This document shows positions 48,560 through 57,662 of a DNA stretch of 64,000 nt, in pieces. The translations under genes were made by a program, and so were the position numbers. The stretch is from Selenomonadaceae bacterium (GTDB lineage: Bacteria; Bacillota; Negativicutes; Selenomonadales; Selenomonadaceae), in contig JAFVEZ010000045.1 of the NCBI GenBank assembly GCA_017475745.1, positions 1-64,000 on the forward strand. The letters are read 5' to 3'. The notes under the pieces were generated by a model. That model ran no database searches. It had not been told where the DNA came from and saw only the letters and a program-made list of their open reading frames with translations. Position 1 is the stretch's first letter. Each line of letters opens with the position of its first letter.

Positions 48560-49692
48560 GGGTCGAGCAGGAACTCAGCAAAGGCGTAATTACCATATTT
48601 CATACCACGTTTATTGAGTTTAATGTGACTATTTGAAACATCAATCAACCCTTCGTATTTGAGTTTATCTATCGTCTCGGAATAAACACAATTAATATCT
48701 ACCCCAAACTTATCTGTAAATTGATTTAAATCAATACCTTCAGCTTTCCTGAGTGCAAGAAAGCAGAACTCTTCCATAGCAGCCTTTTGAGTCAAAATCT
48801 CTTCTGTTATTTTGATATCTAAGCCACTTTTAATGCCATCTATGTACTCTCTGATATTTGAGGTATTGGAAAATCTCAATCCAAAAGTAGATTCACTTTG
48901 TATATAGCTGTGAGCACCAGCACCGAGACCCAAATACTCGGTGTCCGACCAATAACCCAGATTGTGACGACTCTCAAATCCTTCAATGGCAAAGTTGCTG
49001 ATCTCATATCGTTGAAAACCATGTTGTGGCAATTCTTTGGTGATTAACTCATACATCTTATCAGATTCATCATCATCTGGTAGTTTTAAATCACCTAAGC
49101 CTTGCAATCTGCCAAATTCTGTTCCTTCTTCAACTTCAAGACCATAAATGGAAATGTGCTGAGTATGTAAAGTAATTGCTGTATCTAATGTGTTTTTTAG
49201 GATTTGTGCAGTTTGATTTGGCAAGTCATACATTAGATCAATGCTCACGTTGTCGAAGATCGAAACAGCCGTTTTGACGTTTTCAATCGCTTCTTCACTA
49301 TTGTGTATTCTGCCAAGATTGTGAAGTAATTTATCATCAAAACTCTGAACACCTAAACTCAATCTATTGATTCCAAGTTTTCTCAAATCATTAAAATAGG
49401 ACTTGTTGACGGTTCCAGGATTAGCTTCAATAGTAAATTCTATGCAATGACTGAGATCATAATCCTTATACAAAGTGTCAACTATTTTGGATAGCTGTTT
49501 TATATTCAAGATTGACGGAGTACCACCACCAAAGTAGATAGTGCTGACAGCTTGTGTTTGAATTGACTGTTTAATCTCCATGCAAAGGGCATCAACATAT
49601 TCGTCAATGAGATCATTCTGCGCTACTATGGAGTTAAAGGCACAATACTTGCATTTGGCACGGCAGAATGGAATGTGTATATATATCTGCAT
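48556..49692 (-). CDS. hemW: HemW-type radical SAM protein (coproporphyrinogen III oxidase-like)
   Basis: A 378-residue radical SAM protein with HIPFCRAKCKYCAF at residue 5 (CxxxCxxC), YFGGGTPSIL near 48, EANPGTV near 88, RLSLGVQSFDDKLL near 105 and a HemN-type C-terminal domain. Sequence marks and the short N terminus favour HemW, a heme-binding chaperone, over true HemN oxidase. It abuts the DUF4127 gene upstream. Confidence 0.9.
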   Translation of the reverse strand: MQIYIHIPFCRAKCKYCAFNSIVAQNDLIDEYVDALCMEIKQSIQTQAVSTIYFGGGTPSILNIKQLSKIVDTLYKDYDLSHCIEFTIEANPGTVNKSYFNDLRKLGINRLSLGVQSFDDKLLHNLGRIHNSEEAIENVKTAVSIFDNVSIDLMYDLPNQTAQILKNTLDTAITLHTQHISIYGLEVEEGTEFGRLQGLGDLKLPDDDESDKMYELITKELPQHGFQRYEISNFAIEGFESRHNLGYWSDTEYLGLGAGAHSYIQSESTFGLRFSNTSNIREYIDGIKSGLDIKITEEILTQKAAMEEFCFLALRKAEGIDLNQFTDKFGVDINCVYSETIDKLKYEGLIDVSNSHIKLNKRGMKYGNYAFAEFLLDP

Positions 49693-51321
49693 TTACTTCA
49701 CCTGCGACAAAGTAAGATTATTAACTTTAAGTTTCACCTCAAAGGTTCGTGGCCAAGGATAACTAATGCTGAAGTCAAAGTCTTTAAGATACACTTCATT
49801 GCCATTGATCTTTAAAGGCCTTCGGAAAGCTTTGCTGTATTTATAATCCGCAATTTTCTTATTCATAGCTATTCTCATCACAAAAGTTGCAAATTCAAGT
49901 TCAGTATCATAGTCAAGATAGCTTGTATCATATGAGCCACTCTTCTTCAATGCGTGATTGACAGTATCAATGACATCTTTAAGGTAGAAGTAATCTTCAA
50001 GAAAGCGCTGATTGAGGAAAGTTAAATTCTCAACTAGATTATCTGAATTGACTGCAATGACAGCTTGAGAAAGCGCAATGCCTATGGCATTTGAAGCAGT
50101 GTTCCAGCCAGAATAAGCTAAAAGTGAGTTGATTGGAACAGCTCGATCTATCAACAAAGGCAGCAACGTCTCTTCTTTGTCGAAATGAATACCAAGATCA
50201 ATAAGCGCCACCTTATGACCCTTCTCAATGAGTTGTGAAATATATCTAGCACTGTCACTCTTAACATCATACAGGTCGTCATTGCCTTCGTATTTATCGT
50301 TCACAGATATATAGAGTATAAAGTCGGCTTCTTCTGGAAGAGCTACAACTTCACACCGTAGTTGATTGCACTTCTCCTTGACAACAGTCTCAATAGGCAC
50401 CGCCATGAAAGGCAAAGTCAGTCCAGGTGTTTTAACTTCATTGTATTTAACACAAACTTTTAAAGATCGTTTACCATTCTGAGCAAGTTCTGTCAAAAGC
50501 GTTAAGGCAATCTCGTCAGCTCCATGAACGAATGATATAGTATTCCTACTAATACTATCATATTTAAAGTGTTGAAGATCGTCAAGAACTTTGTTTTGAA
50601 TTGAGAATTCTTCGCCGTCATCAAGACCAATTATCAGTTTATTTAAAATTCCAGCTTGCAACAATTCAATCAGTCGCTTGCTGAGTATTTCGCATTGATT
50701 GAAGTGATTGAGATAATTGTTTAGATTATCGGGTTTAATTTCGTTCACTGCTTCAAATAAAGCTTCATTATCTACAGTTAGACCAGCATGAGCAAGACTT
50801 GTCAACCGCGAATATGCCATTAATGCACGACGCTGTTGATAATTATCTATACTTGATTGAGGCTGAGTCCTCGGCAGAATATTAAAAGCATAAATTGGAG
50901 TATCTGGAATGATTTCGCGTAGTTCAATCAAGTAGCTTATAAGATCGTCGATCTCTTCGTTACTTAAGTTCTTCTCTCGTGAAGCAATGAGTCCTCCATT
51001 GAGAAGTTGATCAATGCTGATAATTAATGCATCGGCCTTGGGCGCTTCCTCTAAAAGCCACTTTTTAATATCTTTAGTCTCACCCGGAATGGTGAAGTAA
51101 TCCAGTAGCTTGCTTGGAGGAAGCATCACTTTTACTCCAGCTATTCTTCCCGCATTAACAACAAAATCTCCACACGCTGGTCGGCTGTCTAAAGGTATCA
51201 ATATGACAGTCGAATAAAATTCAATATCATTAGATAATGGAATTGTCTCTATAGATCTATCTGTTTTAATTGAAACGGCAATGACGAAAAGCAACAGGAT
51301 TATTATTAAAAATTTTCTCAA
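49693..51321 (-). CDS. DUF4127 family exported protein
   Basis: A 542-residue protein with an N-terminal membrane or signal segment (residues 3-19). DUF4127 marks are TVILIPLDSRPACGDFV near 38, SIDQLLNGGLIASR near 100, AFNILPRTQP near 145, IIGLDDGEEFS near 228, HGADEIALTLL near 262 and LAYSGWNTASNAIGIALSQA near 395. The family is of unknown function. TTG start; upstream lies the divergent recT gene, with its -35 box only a few bases away, so the two promoters must share 94 bases. Confidence 0.82.
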   Translation of the reverse strand: MRKFLIIILLLFVIAVSIKTDRSIETIPLSNDIEFYSTVILIPLDSRPACGDFVVNAGRIAGVKVMLPPSKLLDYFTIPGETKDIKKWLLEEAPKADALIISIDQLLNGGLIASREKNLSNEEIDDLISYLIELREIIPDTPIYAFNILPRTQPQSSIDNYQQRRALMAYSRLTSLAHAGLTVDNEALFEAVNEIKPDNLNNYLNHFNQCEILSKRLIELLQAGILNKLIIGLDDGEEFSIQNKVLDDLQHFKYDSISRNTISFVHGADEIALTLLTELAQNGKRSLKVCVKYNEVKTPGLTLPFMAVPIETVVKEKCNQLRCEVVALPEEADFILYISVNDKYEGNDDLYDVKSDSARYISQLIEKGHKVALIDLGIHFDKEETLLPLLIDRAVPINSLLAYSGWNTASNAIGIALSQAVIAVNSDNLVENLTFLNQRFLEDYFYLKDVIDTVNHALKKSGSYDTSYLDYDTELEFATFVMRIAMNKKIADYKYSKAFRRPLKINGNEVYLKDFDFSISYPWPRTFEVKLKVNNLTLSQVK

Positions 51322-51327
51322 AACTAC

Positions 51328-51356
51328 TTGACAAGCTCCTTCTAATTTGTTGTAAT
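51328..51356 (+). promoter_or_regulatory. Promoter of recT
   Basis: TTGACA (51328-51333), a 17-base spacer and TGTAAT (51351-51356) precede recT by 60 bases. Confidence 0.75.
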
Positions 51357-51377
51357 ATACTATTGCAAGGGTAATCG

Positions 51378-51398
51378 ATAGATATTGCTTTTATCTAT
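51378..51398 (+). repeat. Perfect 7-bp inverted repeat between recT promoter and start
   Basis: ATAGATA, seven bases, TATCTAT. It lies about 20 bases after the -10 box and ends just before the ribosome binding site, a position for an operator or an RNA hairpin controlling recT. Confidence 0.5.
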
Positions 51399-51415
51399 AG
51401 TATTTGGAGGTTGTC

Positions 51416-52312
51416 ATGGCAAATCAATCTGAACAATCGTTGGTAGAAGTACTTCGCAGCAACATCGTAAAAAAGAGATTTGAAGATATGCTTGGCGAAA
51501 ACTCCGGCAGTTTCATTAGCACAATTCTGACTATTGTCAACAACAATAGCAGGCTCAGAGAATGTAGTGCCGGTACGATTCTTTCCGCCGCCAGCACCGC
51601 TGCAGCCTTAAAACTTCCAATTACTCCTTCTCTCGGCTTTGCTCATATTATACCATACAGAGTAAAAAACGGCTATCAAGCTGCATTTCAAATCGGTTGG
51701 AAGGGCTTGGTCCAGCTTGCTATGCGTTCTAATCAATATCGCAGACTTCACGCTGGCAAAGTATGTGAGGGTCAGATCAAAGAGATTGATTTTATAACAG
51801 GCGACCCTATTCGCGGTGAAAAAATCAGTGATAAGGTTGTCGGTTATGCGGCTTACTTTGAGCTAATCAACGGTTTCAACAAAACTCTCTACATGACGAT
51901 TGAAGAAATCAAAGAACACGCAAAGAAATATTCTCAGAGTTATGCCTATGATGTCAAAAACGGTACTAAAAGTTCCATTTGGTCTACTAACTTCGACGCT
52001 ATGGCAAAGAAAACTACTCTGAAGCTCCTGCTCTCTAAGTATGGAATTATGAATGTAGATTCCAATTCAACCGACATGGCGCGGGCACTTGCGGCCGACC
52101 AGAGTGTAATTCGCAGTGACGGTACTTATCATTACATTGACAATGATCGCAAATCTGGCATAGATTCCATTGCCTTTGTTGATGAGGAGCCAATGGGCAT
52201 TGATTCACCGGTGGAAGATAGTGATTTTGAAACCAGAACAGAGCTTGAAGAGTTCCACAGTGATGTATCTGAAGATGTTTCAAATAATAGTGTAGAATCA
52301 GAAAGTATTTAA
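51416..52312 (+). CDS. recT: RecT-like single-strand annealing protein
   Basis: A 298-residue RecT family protein, which anneals complementary single strands and is normally a phage protein working with an exonuclease. Marks: SFISTILTIVNNNSRL near 33, GTILSAASTAAALKLPITPSLGFAHIIPY near 55, FQIGWKGLVQLAMRSNQYR near 92 and WSTNFDAMAKKTTLKLLLSKYG near 190. The last 70 residues are acidic. No exonuclease, ssDNA-binding protein or other phage gene is next to it. ATG 51416 has GGAGG five bases before. Confidence 0.92.
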   Translation: MANQSEQSLVEVLRSNIVKKRFEDMLGENSGSFISTILTIVNNNSRLRECSAGTILSAASTAAALKLPITPSLGFAHIIPYRVKNGYQAAFQIGWKGLVQLAMRSNQYRRLHAGKVCEGQIKEIDFITGDPIRGEKISDKVVGYAAYFELINGFNKTLYMTIEEIKEHAKKYSQSYAYDVKNGTKSSIWSTNFDAMAKKTTLKLLLSKYGIMNVDSNSTDMARALAADQSVIRSDGTYHYIDNDRKSGIDSIAFVDEEPMGIDSPVEDSDFETRTELEEFHSDVSEDVSNNSVESESI

Positions 52313-52341
52313 TATATAAATAAATTTGGAGGTGCAACCGA

Positions 52342-52821
52342 TTGAAGGAACTTTTGGAACTTCTCGAAAAAAATTCAAAGACTACTACAGCGGAGCTTGC
52401 TGCAATCTTAGGGCAGAGTGAATACCAGGTTGAGCAGGACATTCGACGCTTAGAAAAGGATAAAATAATATTAAGTTATCCTACAATAATTAATTGGGAA
52501 AAATTCGGCAGTGAAGTAGTGACTGCTATAATTACAATAAATTTGACGCCACAGCGTGAAGTTGGTTTTGACGCCATCGCCGAGAGAATTTATCGCTATG
52601 ACGAAGTCAAGACTGTTTATTTAATGAGTGGTAGTTTTGATTTGCTTGTCATAATTGAGGGCAAAAGTCTCAAAGAAGTTGCAAACTTTGTTGCGACTAG
52701 ACTTTCCACCATTGAAGGTGTAACTCAGACTAGAAGCCACTTCATGCTCAAATCATACAAAAAAGACGGAGTTATCCTCGACAATGAAGAAAGAGATCGC
52801 AGATTGGTGGTGTCACCATGA
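52342..52821 (+). CDS. Lrp/AsnC family transcriptional regulator
   Basis: A 159-residue regulator with an N-terminal winged helix (ELLELLEKNSKTTTAELAAILG to about 60) and a C-terminal RAM ligand-binding domain (VKTVYLMSGSFDLLVIIEG near 93). Lrp proteins bind DNA as octamers and sense amino acids. The TTG start has GGAGGTG seven bases upstream. It overlaps the aminotransferase start by four bases, so it probably controls this gene pair. Confidence 0.9.
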   Translation: MKELLELLEKNSKTTTAELAAILGQSEYQVEQDIRRLEKDKIILSYPTIINWEKFGSEVVTAIITINLTPQREVGFDAIAERIYRYDEVKTVYLMSGSFDLLVIIEGKSLKEVANFVATRLSTIEGVTQTRSHFMLKSYKKDGVILDNEERDRRLVVSP

Positions 52822-53993
52822 GCAAATGGGAAGAAAGGCTGTCTCCACAAGTTAGGTCCATTGCACCGAGTGGTATTCGCAAGTTCTTTGACATTGCTGC
52901 AAAAATGGAAGATGTCATCAGCTTAGGTGTCGGTGAGCCGGATTTTGTCACTCCTTGGTCGATCCGTGAGAGCTGTGTCTACGGCCTTGAGCGAGGTTAT
53001 ACTTCATATACAGCCAATCGCGGCACACCTGAGTTGAGACAGGAGATTGCCAATCATTTCAAACGTCGCCACGATTTGACATACTCTGCCGAAACTGATA
53101 TACTTGTGACCGTAGGTGTTAGTGAAGCACTTGATTTGGCGTTGAGGACTGTTGTCTCTCCTGGTGATGAGGTACTCATACCAGAGCCTTGTTATGTCTC
53201 ATATCAAGCTTGTACGATTTTAGCTGGCGGTGTTCCAGTGAATGTTGCAGCAAAGATTGATAATGAATTCAGAATCACTCCTGAAGAGTTAGAGCCTTAT
53301 GTTACACCGCGAACAAAGGTTCTTTTGATTGGTTATCCGAATAATCCGACAGGTGCAATTATGGAGCGTAGCGATTTGGAAAAGCTCGCTGATTTCGCGG
53401 AGAAGTATAATTTAATTGTCATCTCTGATGAGATTTACGGCGATCTCCGATACAGCGGCAGCGATCACATCTGCTTCGCTCAACTTCCAAATATGCAGGA
53501 TAGGACTATTGTGTTGAATGGCTTCTCAAAGGCATATGCAATGACCGGCTGGAGAATTGGTTATGCTCTTGGTAATCCTGAGATCATAGCTGCTATGACA
53601 AAGATTCACCAATATACCATGCTCTGTGCTCCGATAACTGCTCAGATGGCGGCCGTTGAAGCACTTCGCCATGGTGAGAAATATATGAAGAAGATGGTGG
53701 CTGAATATAATCGCCGCCGCAAACTGATTTACGACGGCTTTAAAAAGATGGGCCTTGATTCATTTGAGCCGAAAGGTGCATTCTATATCTTCCCGAATAT
53801 TACATCTACCGGCTATACTTCAAGTGAGTTTGCTGAAGCGTTAATAAATTCCGAACATGTAGCACTTGTGCCTGGCACTGCCTTTGGTCAGAGTGGTGAA
53901 GGGCACGTTCGCTGCTCATATGCAACAAGTATTGATAAAATCTCAGAAGCCCTAGCAAGAATTGAAAACTTTCTCAAGAATCATAAAAAATAG
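52818..53993 (+). CDS. Class I/II PLP-dependent aminotransferase
   Basis: A 391-residue fold-type I aminotransferase of the AspC/AlaT-like group. Marks: ISLGVGEPDFVTP near 34, GYTSYTANRGTPELR near 56, YPNNPTGAIM near 173, VISDEIYGDLRYSG near 202, NGFSKAYAMTGWRIGY near 234 (PLP Lys) and HVRCSYATS near 357. Substrate specificity is not readable; coupling to an Lrp regulator suggests amino acid breakdown or interconversion. Confidence 0.92.
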   Translation: MSKWEERLSPQVRSIAPSGIRKFFDIAAKMEDVISLGVGEPDFVTPWSIRESCVYGLERGYTSYTANRGTPELRQEIANHFKRRHDLTYSAETDILVTVGVSEALDLALRTVVSPGDEVLIPEPCYVSYQACTILAGGVPVNVAAKIDNEFRITPEELEPYVTPRTKVLLIGYPNNPTGAIMERSDLEKLADFAEKYNLIVISDEIYGDLRYSGSDHICFAQLPNMQDRTIVLNGFSKAYAMTGWRIGYALGNPEIIAAMTKIHQYTMLCAPITAQMAAVEALRHGEKYMKKMVAEYNRRRKLIYDGFKKMGLDSFEPKGAFYIFPNITSTGYTSSEFAEALINSEHVALVPGTAFGQSGEGHVRCSYATSIDKISEALARIENFLKNHKK

Positions 53994-54006
53994 TTTAAAT
54001 AATGTT

Positions 54007-54081
54007 GCGCTCGTAGTCCAGTGGATAGGACGTTAGCCTCCGGAGCTGAAAGCGTGGGTTCGATTCCCGCCGAGCGCACCA
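54007..54081 (+). tRNA. tRNA-Arg (anticodon CCG)
   Basis: A 75-base cloverleaf with acceptor GCGCTCG/CGAGCGC, anticodon loop CTCCGGA, T loop GGTTCGATTCC and an encoded CCA. It reads CGG codons. It lies 13 bases after the aminotransferase stop and may be read from the same transcript. Confidence 0.97.
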
Positions 54082-54096
54082 AAATTGCAAAATAAT

Positions 54097-54122
54097 AAAC
54101 CGCCTACAATTCGGTGGTTTTT
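54097..54122 (+). terminator. Terminator after tRNA-Arg, possibly bidirectional
   Basis: AAACCGCC pairs with GGTGGTTT (one G-T pair) and is followed by TT; the opposite strand gives TTTATTATTTT after the same stem, which can serve the FlhB-like gene. Confidence 0.75.
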
Positions 54123-54134
54123 ATATTTATACTT

Positions 54135-54476
54135 TCATCTGTTGCGACGCATAGCGGCAAGCTGTTTGAAGCGTTCTTCTCTACCTTTCGCTGAATCCAT
54201 TTTGTAAACATAAGCCATAACTTCAGCAATAGCTTTGTAAAGTTCTGGCGGAATTTCGCGGTCAATTTCAAGAGCCATCAGCATATTGACAAGCGCCTTA
54301 TTCTGATAGACAGGTATAGTATTTTTTTGAGCTGCGGCAAGAATATGTTCAGCGACATGACCGCGACCTTTAGCAATAACTTTAGGTGCTCTATCTTTGA
54401 GCTGATCATACTTGATTGCAACTGCTTTTTTATCCATATCAGGATTTTGATTAGCATCTTGCTGCTGATTATCCAT
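54135..54476 (-). CDS. FlhB C-terminal-like export switch protein
   Basis: A 113-residue protein matching the cytoplasmic domain of FlhB/YscU, the substrate-specificity switch of flagellar and type III export. Marks: AVAIKYDQLKDRAPKVIAKG near 30, AEHILAAAQKNTIPVYQNKALV near 52 and IPPELYKAIAEVMAYVY near 82. The NPTH autocleavage motif that normally precedes AVAI is absent (DKKAVAI here). Such stand-alone homologues occur in Firmicutes with flagella. ATG 54476 was chosen for its AGAGGA site. No other flagellar gene is nearby. Confidence 0.82.
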   Translation of the reverse strand: MDNQQQDANQNPDMDKKAVAIKYDQLKDRAPKVIAKGRGHVAEHILAAAQKNTIPVYQNKALVNMLMALEIDREIPPELYKAIAEVMAYVYKMDSAKGREERFKQLAAMRRNR

Positions 54477-54519
54477 AAGCGTTTTCCTCTTGGCAAGTTT
54501 ATCGTACTTATTGAATATT

Positions 54520-54548
54520 ATTATAAACCTCAAGAGAGAATAAGTCAA
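54520..54548 (-). promoter_or_regulatory. Promoter of the FlhB-like gene
   Basis: On the - strand TTGACT (54543-54548), a 17-base spacer and TATAAT (54520-54525) precede the start by about 45 bases. Confidence 0.75.
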
Positions 54549-54658
54549 GTTTAATATGAAAAAAATATGAAGGCATATTGTTCTATATTGTTATTGACAC
54601 TGCGTGTAATAATCTGGATATGAGATATCATGAAATTATGAGGTTAGGAGAGAAATCT

Positions 54659-56380
54659 TTGAAAAATTTGATTGAGACAGCAGTAGGGAGAAAAATTGCA
54701 GACTTGGTGATAAAAAATTGTCGGATAGTAAATGTTTACAGCGGTGAGATTGAAAATGAAGATATAGCAATAACTGATGGAAAAATTGCGGGTATTGGTG
54801 AATATGACGGAGAAAAAATTATTGACGCCGAAGGAAGATTTGCTGCGCCTGGCTTTATAGACTCGCATATACATATTGAATCGAGTTATATCTCTCCCGA
54901 ACAGCTTGGAAAAATTATCGTTCCATGCGGCACGACAACTATAATTGCCGATCCGCATGAGATTGTCAATGTCTGCGGATTAGAAGGACTGCGCTATATG
55001 TTGGCAGCGGCTAAAAGGACTAAACTCAACGTCATTTTTGCAATGCCAAGCTGTGTACCTGCAACTGACTTTGAAGATACTGGAGCAATTATCAACGCTG
55101 AAGACATGGAAGAACTTATGGCGAATGAAAACATTTTTGGACTTGGCGAGTTCATGAATGTGCCTGGTGTTATCAACTGTGACGAGAAAGCTTTGAAGAA
55201 GATTGCATTAGCCAAAAAGTTGGGAAAGTTAATTGATGGACATGCGCCCAATTTAACAGGAAAAAATCTAAATGCTTACATATCAGCGGGAATTTTAGGC
55301 GATCATGAATGTATGACCGTTGAAGAGATGCAAGAAAAAATTTCACGTGGAATGTATATTTTGATTCGCGAAGGTTCAGCTTGTCATAATCTTCGTGGAC
55401 TCTTAAAAGGTGTGACAGAAAGAAATTCACGGCGTATGCTACTCTGTTCTGATGACAGGCAGCCGAAGACGATTTTCGATGAAGGTCACATAAACAATCA
55501 TTTAAAAATTTGCGTCGAAGAAGGCTTAGACGCCGTTACGGCAATTCAAATGGCCACTTTAAACGCGTCAGAAGCATTTCGGCTTTTTGACAGAGGTGCA
55601 ATTAAGCCCGGCAGTCGTGCAGATATAGTTTTGTTGAAAGATCTGAAAGATTTTAAAGTTGAGAAAGTTTTTATCGGTGGCGAACTAGTGGCGGAAAACA
55701 GAAAATACTTGCCTGAAATTATCCCGCAAGATATTTAAAAAGTTCGCGGTAGTGTTCGCGTAAAAGATTTTTCTGCTGAACGCCTAAAAATGAACTTGAA
55801 GAGCAATAAAGTTAATGTCATTGGTATCTTGCCCGGAGGAGTCGTGACGAAAAAGTCGACGGCAGAGATAAATTTAACATCTGACGGTGATTTTGTTTTT
55901 GATCCGTCAAAAGATATTTGCAAAGTTGCCGTAATTGAGCGTCACCATGAAACAGGGAAGATCGGCTTGGGATTTTTAGGTGGCTATGGTATTAAAGCCG
56001 GAGCAGTTGCAATTTCAGTCGCGCATGATTCACATAATATCATTGTTGCTGGTACTCACAATGAGGAAATAGCCTTTGCTGTTGAAAAGTTGATTGAAAT
56101 GGAAGGCGGCATGATCTTAGTTAAAGCGGGAAATGTTATCTCTTCGCTGCCATTACCAATCGCTGGTATCATGAGCGACAAGAGCGGTGAGTTCATCGCC
56201 GAGGAATTGGATAAACTCCATGAAAAAGCTCACAGCGAACTTGGTATTAGCAAAGACGTTGAGCCTGTTATGACTTTGACTTTTATGTCATTGTCTGTGA
56301 TTCCTGAAATTAAATTGACTGACAGAGGTCTGTTTGATTATGAGAGTTTTAACTTTATTGATGTAGAAGTATCGCAATAA
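54659..56380 (+). pseudogene. ade: Adenine deaminase gene interrupted by an in-frame stop
   Basis: Adenine deaminase turns adenine to hypoxanthine. The frame has the amidohydrolase start (IENEDIAITDGKIAGIGEY), FIDSHIHIESSYI (metal His), PHEIVNVCG, DGHAPNLTGKNLNAYI, GDHECMTVEE, LLCSDDRQP and, after the break, VAVIERHHETGKIGLGFL and VAHDSHNIIVAGT. A single TAA at 55736-55738 splits it after about 359 codons; the frame continues unchanged (KVRGSVRVKDFSAERL) to 56380, so total length about 573 codons fits the family. The rest looks undamaged. It may be a recent mutation, a sequencing error or a read-through. TTG 54659 has AGGAG eight bases upstream. Confidence 0.85.
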
Positions 56381-56467
56381 GAAAAAAATAAAAGTTCGTC
56401 TAACATTGACATTCGTCTCAAAGAACTTTCACCATAAATATATAAGGAAATTTTCGACATAAACAAT

Positions 56468-56488
56468 ATGACTAATGCTGTGAGTCAT
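56468..56488 (+). repeat. Inverted repeat upstream of the SpoU methyltransferase gene
   Basis: ATGACT, nine bases, AGTCAT lies directly before the AAGGAG site. It could be an operator or a small hairpin; arms of six bases are short enough to be chance. Confidence 0.35.
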
Positions 56489-56508
56489 AAGGAGTTCGTT
56501 AATATCGA

Positions 56509-57162
56509 ATGAACAAGATAAAATTGATTAACAAGTTGAAGTTGCGTAAGTACCGCGACGAGATGAATTTATTCATTATTGAAGGTGACAAACTCATTGA
56601 AGAGATACCAAAAGATTTACTTGAGTTTATGTTGACGGTTGATGACATTGGCGAGCGTGAATTTAAAAAACTTTCAGAGCTTACTACACCACAGTCAGCC
56701 ATTGCCGTTTGCCGCAAACCTAATCTCAATATGAGAAGTCCTAATCAAAGATTGACGATTGCATTGGATAGAATACAGGAACCCAATAATGTCGGTGCAA
56801 TCTTGAGAACGACGGCGGCAGCAGGAATCAAAGATGTCATAATTCTTGAGGGAACTTCTGATCCGTTTGGTCCAAAATCTATTCGGGCGTCGATGGGTGC
56901 GATATTCCACCTAAACTTTATTACAATGACCGAAGAAGAACTCATTCAAGCAAATTTCAATCTGATTGCCGCCCACATTGAGGGCACTGATTATCGTGAG
57001 TTTGAATTACCAGACAATGCCGCGCTGATCCTTGGCAATGAAGGGCAGGGCATCAGTGGGAATCTCCTAAATGTCTCTTCGAGGATAAATATCCCAATTC
57101 AGAATGTTGAGTCGTTAAATGTAAACGCTGCGGCAGCGATTCTGATATTTCATTTCACTTAA
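56509..57162 (+). CDS. TrmH/SpoU family RNA 2'-O-methyltransferase
   Basis: A 217-residue SPOUT-fold methyltransferase. The N-terminal part (LRKYRDEMNLFIIEGDKLIEE) is the RNA-binding segment of this group, and the three SpoU motifs are visible: LDRIQEPNNVGAILRTTAAAG near 86, LILGNEGQGIS near 173 and IPIQNVESLNVNAAAAILIF near 195. Substrate is probably rRNA or tRNA; not determinable. The start is fixed by an upstream stop; the AAGGAG site is 14 bases away, further than usual. Confidence 0.92.
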   Translation: MNKIKLINKLKLRKYRDEMNLFIIEGDKLIEEIPKDLLEFMLTVDDIGEREFKKLSELTTPQSAIAVCRKPNLNMRSPNQRLTIALDRIQEPNNVGAILRTTAAAGIKDVIILEGTSDPFGPKSIRASMGAIFHLNFITMTEEELIQANFNLIAAHIEGTDYREFELPDNAALILGNEGQGISGNLLNVSSRINIPIQNVESLNVNAAAAILIFHFT

Positions 57163-57171
57163 ACTAAAAAG

Positions 57172-57208
57172 GAGCAGTCTTATTAACTTGACTGCTCAAT
57201 TTATTTTG
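57172..57208 (+). terminator. Terminator after the SpoU gene
   Basis: GAGCAGTC (57172-57179) pairs with GACTGCTC (57190-57197), followed by AATTTATTTT. It lies between convergent genes. Confidence 0.75.
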
Positions 57209-57217
57209 TATTAAATC

Positions 57218-57580
57218 TTACTTTAGAATCAATGCTTCATGTTCGAGAATTTCAAGACCTGCAGCACAAGCTTGACAGTCACAGTATTCAGCACCGGATT
57301 TTTTAAGCTCATCAGCATGAGCGGCAAAGTTTTTGGCACCTTCTTTTCCGAAAATCTCGACGGCGTGATCTGAGTGAGCAAAAGCAACCAAACCTTCAAT
57401 ACCAGTAATGTCTGCTTTTATCTCTTCGATGAGAGATTTGGCGTTTTCTTTCTCTGCAGGAGTATCAACAGATTCAATCCAAGCCAATGCCTTATCCTTC
57501 AAACCAGAATAACAAGAAGGCGCAGCAATCATCTTTTTAGCGCTTGCAATTACATCTTTTAATTCGTCTTTTCTCGACAT
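57218..57580 (-). CDS. Small cysteine-containing protein of unknown function
   Basis: A 120-residue soluble, helical protein. It begins MSRKDELKDVIASAKKMI and ends with a Cys group (YCDCQACAAGLEILEH), with one further Cys at about residue 22 (PSCYSG). The pattern suggests metal or redox binding. Similar small proteins are found in anaerobic Firmicutes, sometimes named after chaperones, but I cannot assign a function. ATG 57580 with AGAAGG eight bases upstream was chosen over a TTG-like extension at 57622. Confidence 0.65.
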   Translation of the reverse strand: MSRKDELKDVIASAKKMIAAPSCYSGLKDKALAWIESVDTPAEKENAKSLIEEIKADITGIEGLVAFAHSDHAVEIFGKEGAKNFAAHADELKKSGAEYCDCQACAAGLEILEHEALILK

Positions 57581-57662
57581 AAACAAAACCTTCTTTCTAA
57601 GAGCTATGAACTTAGTATTCAATGCCGCTTATAAAGATTCCTGCAAGTCGAAAAAGTTTATG

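Noticed and set aside
51416-54081. Prophage or integrated element around recT and tRNA-Arg
   Set aside because: No integrase, other phage genes or direct repeat of the tRNA end was seen, and the Lrp-aminotransferase pair is ordinary chromosomal content.
56391-56427. AAAGTTC/GAACTTT hairpin after ade as terminator
   Set aside because: The stem is present but the loop is long and no T run follows, so termination cannot be supported.
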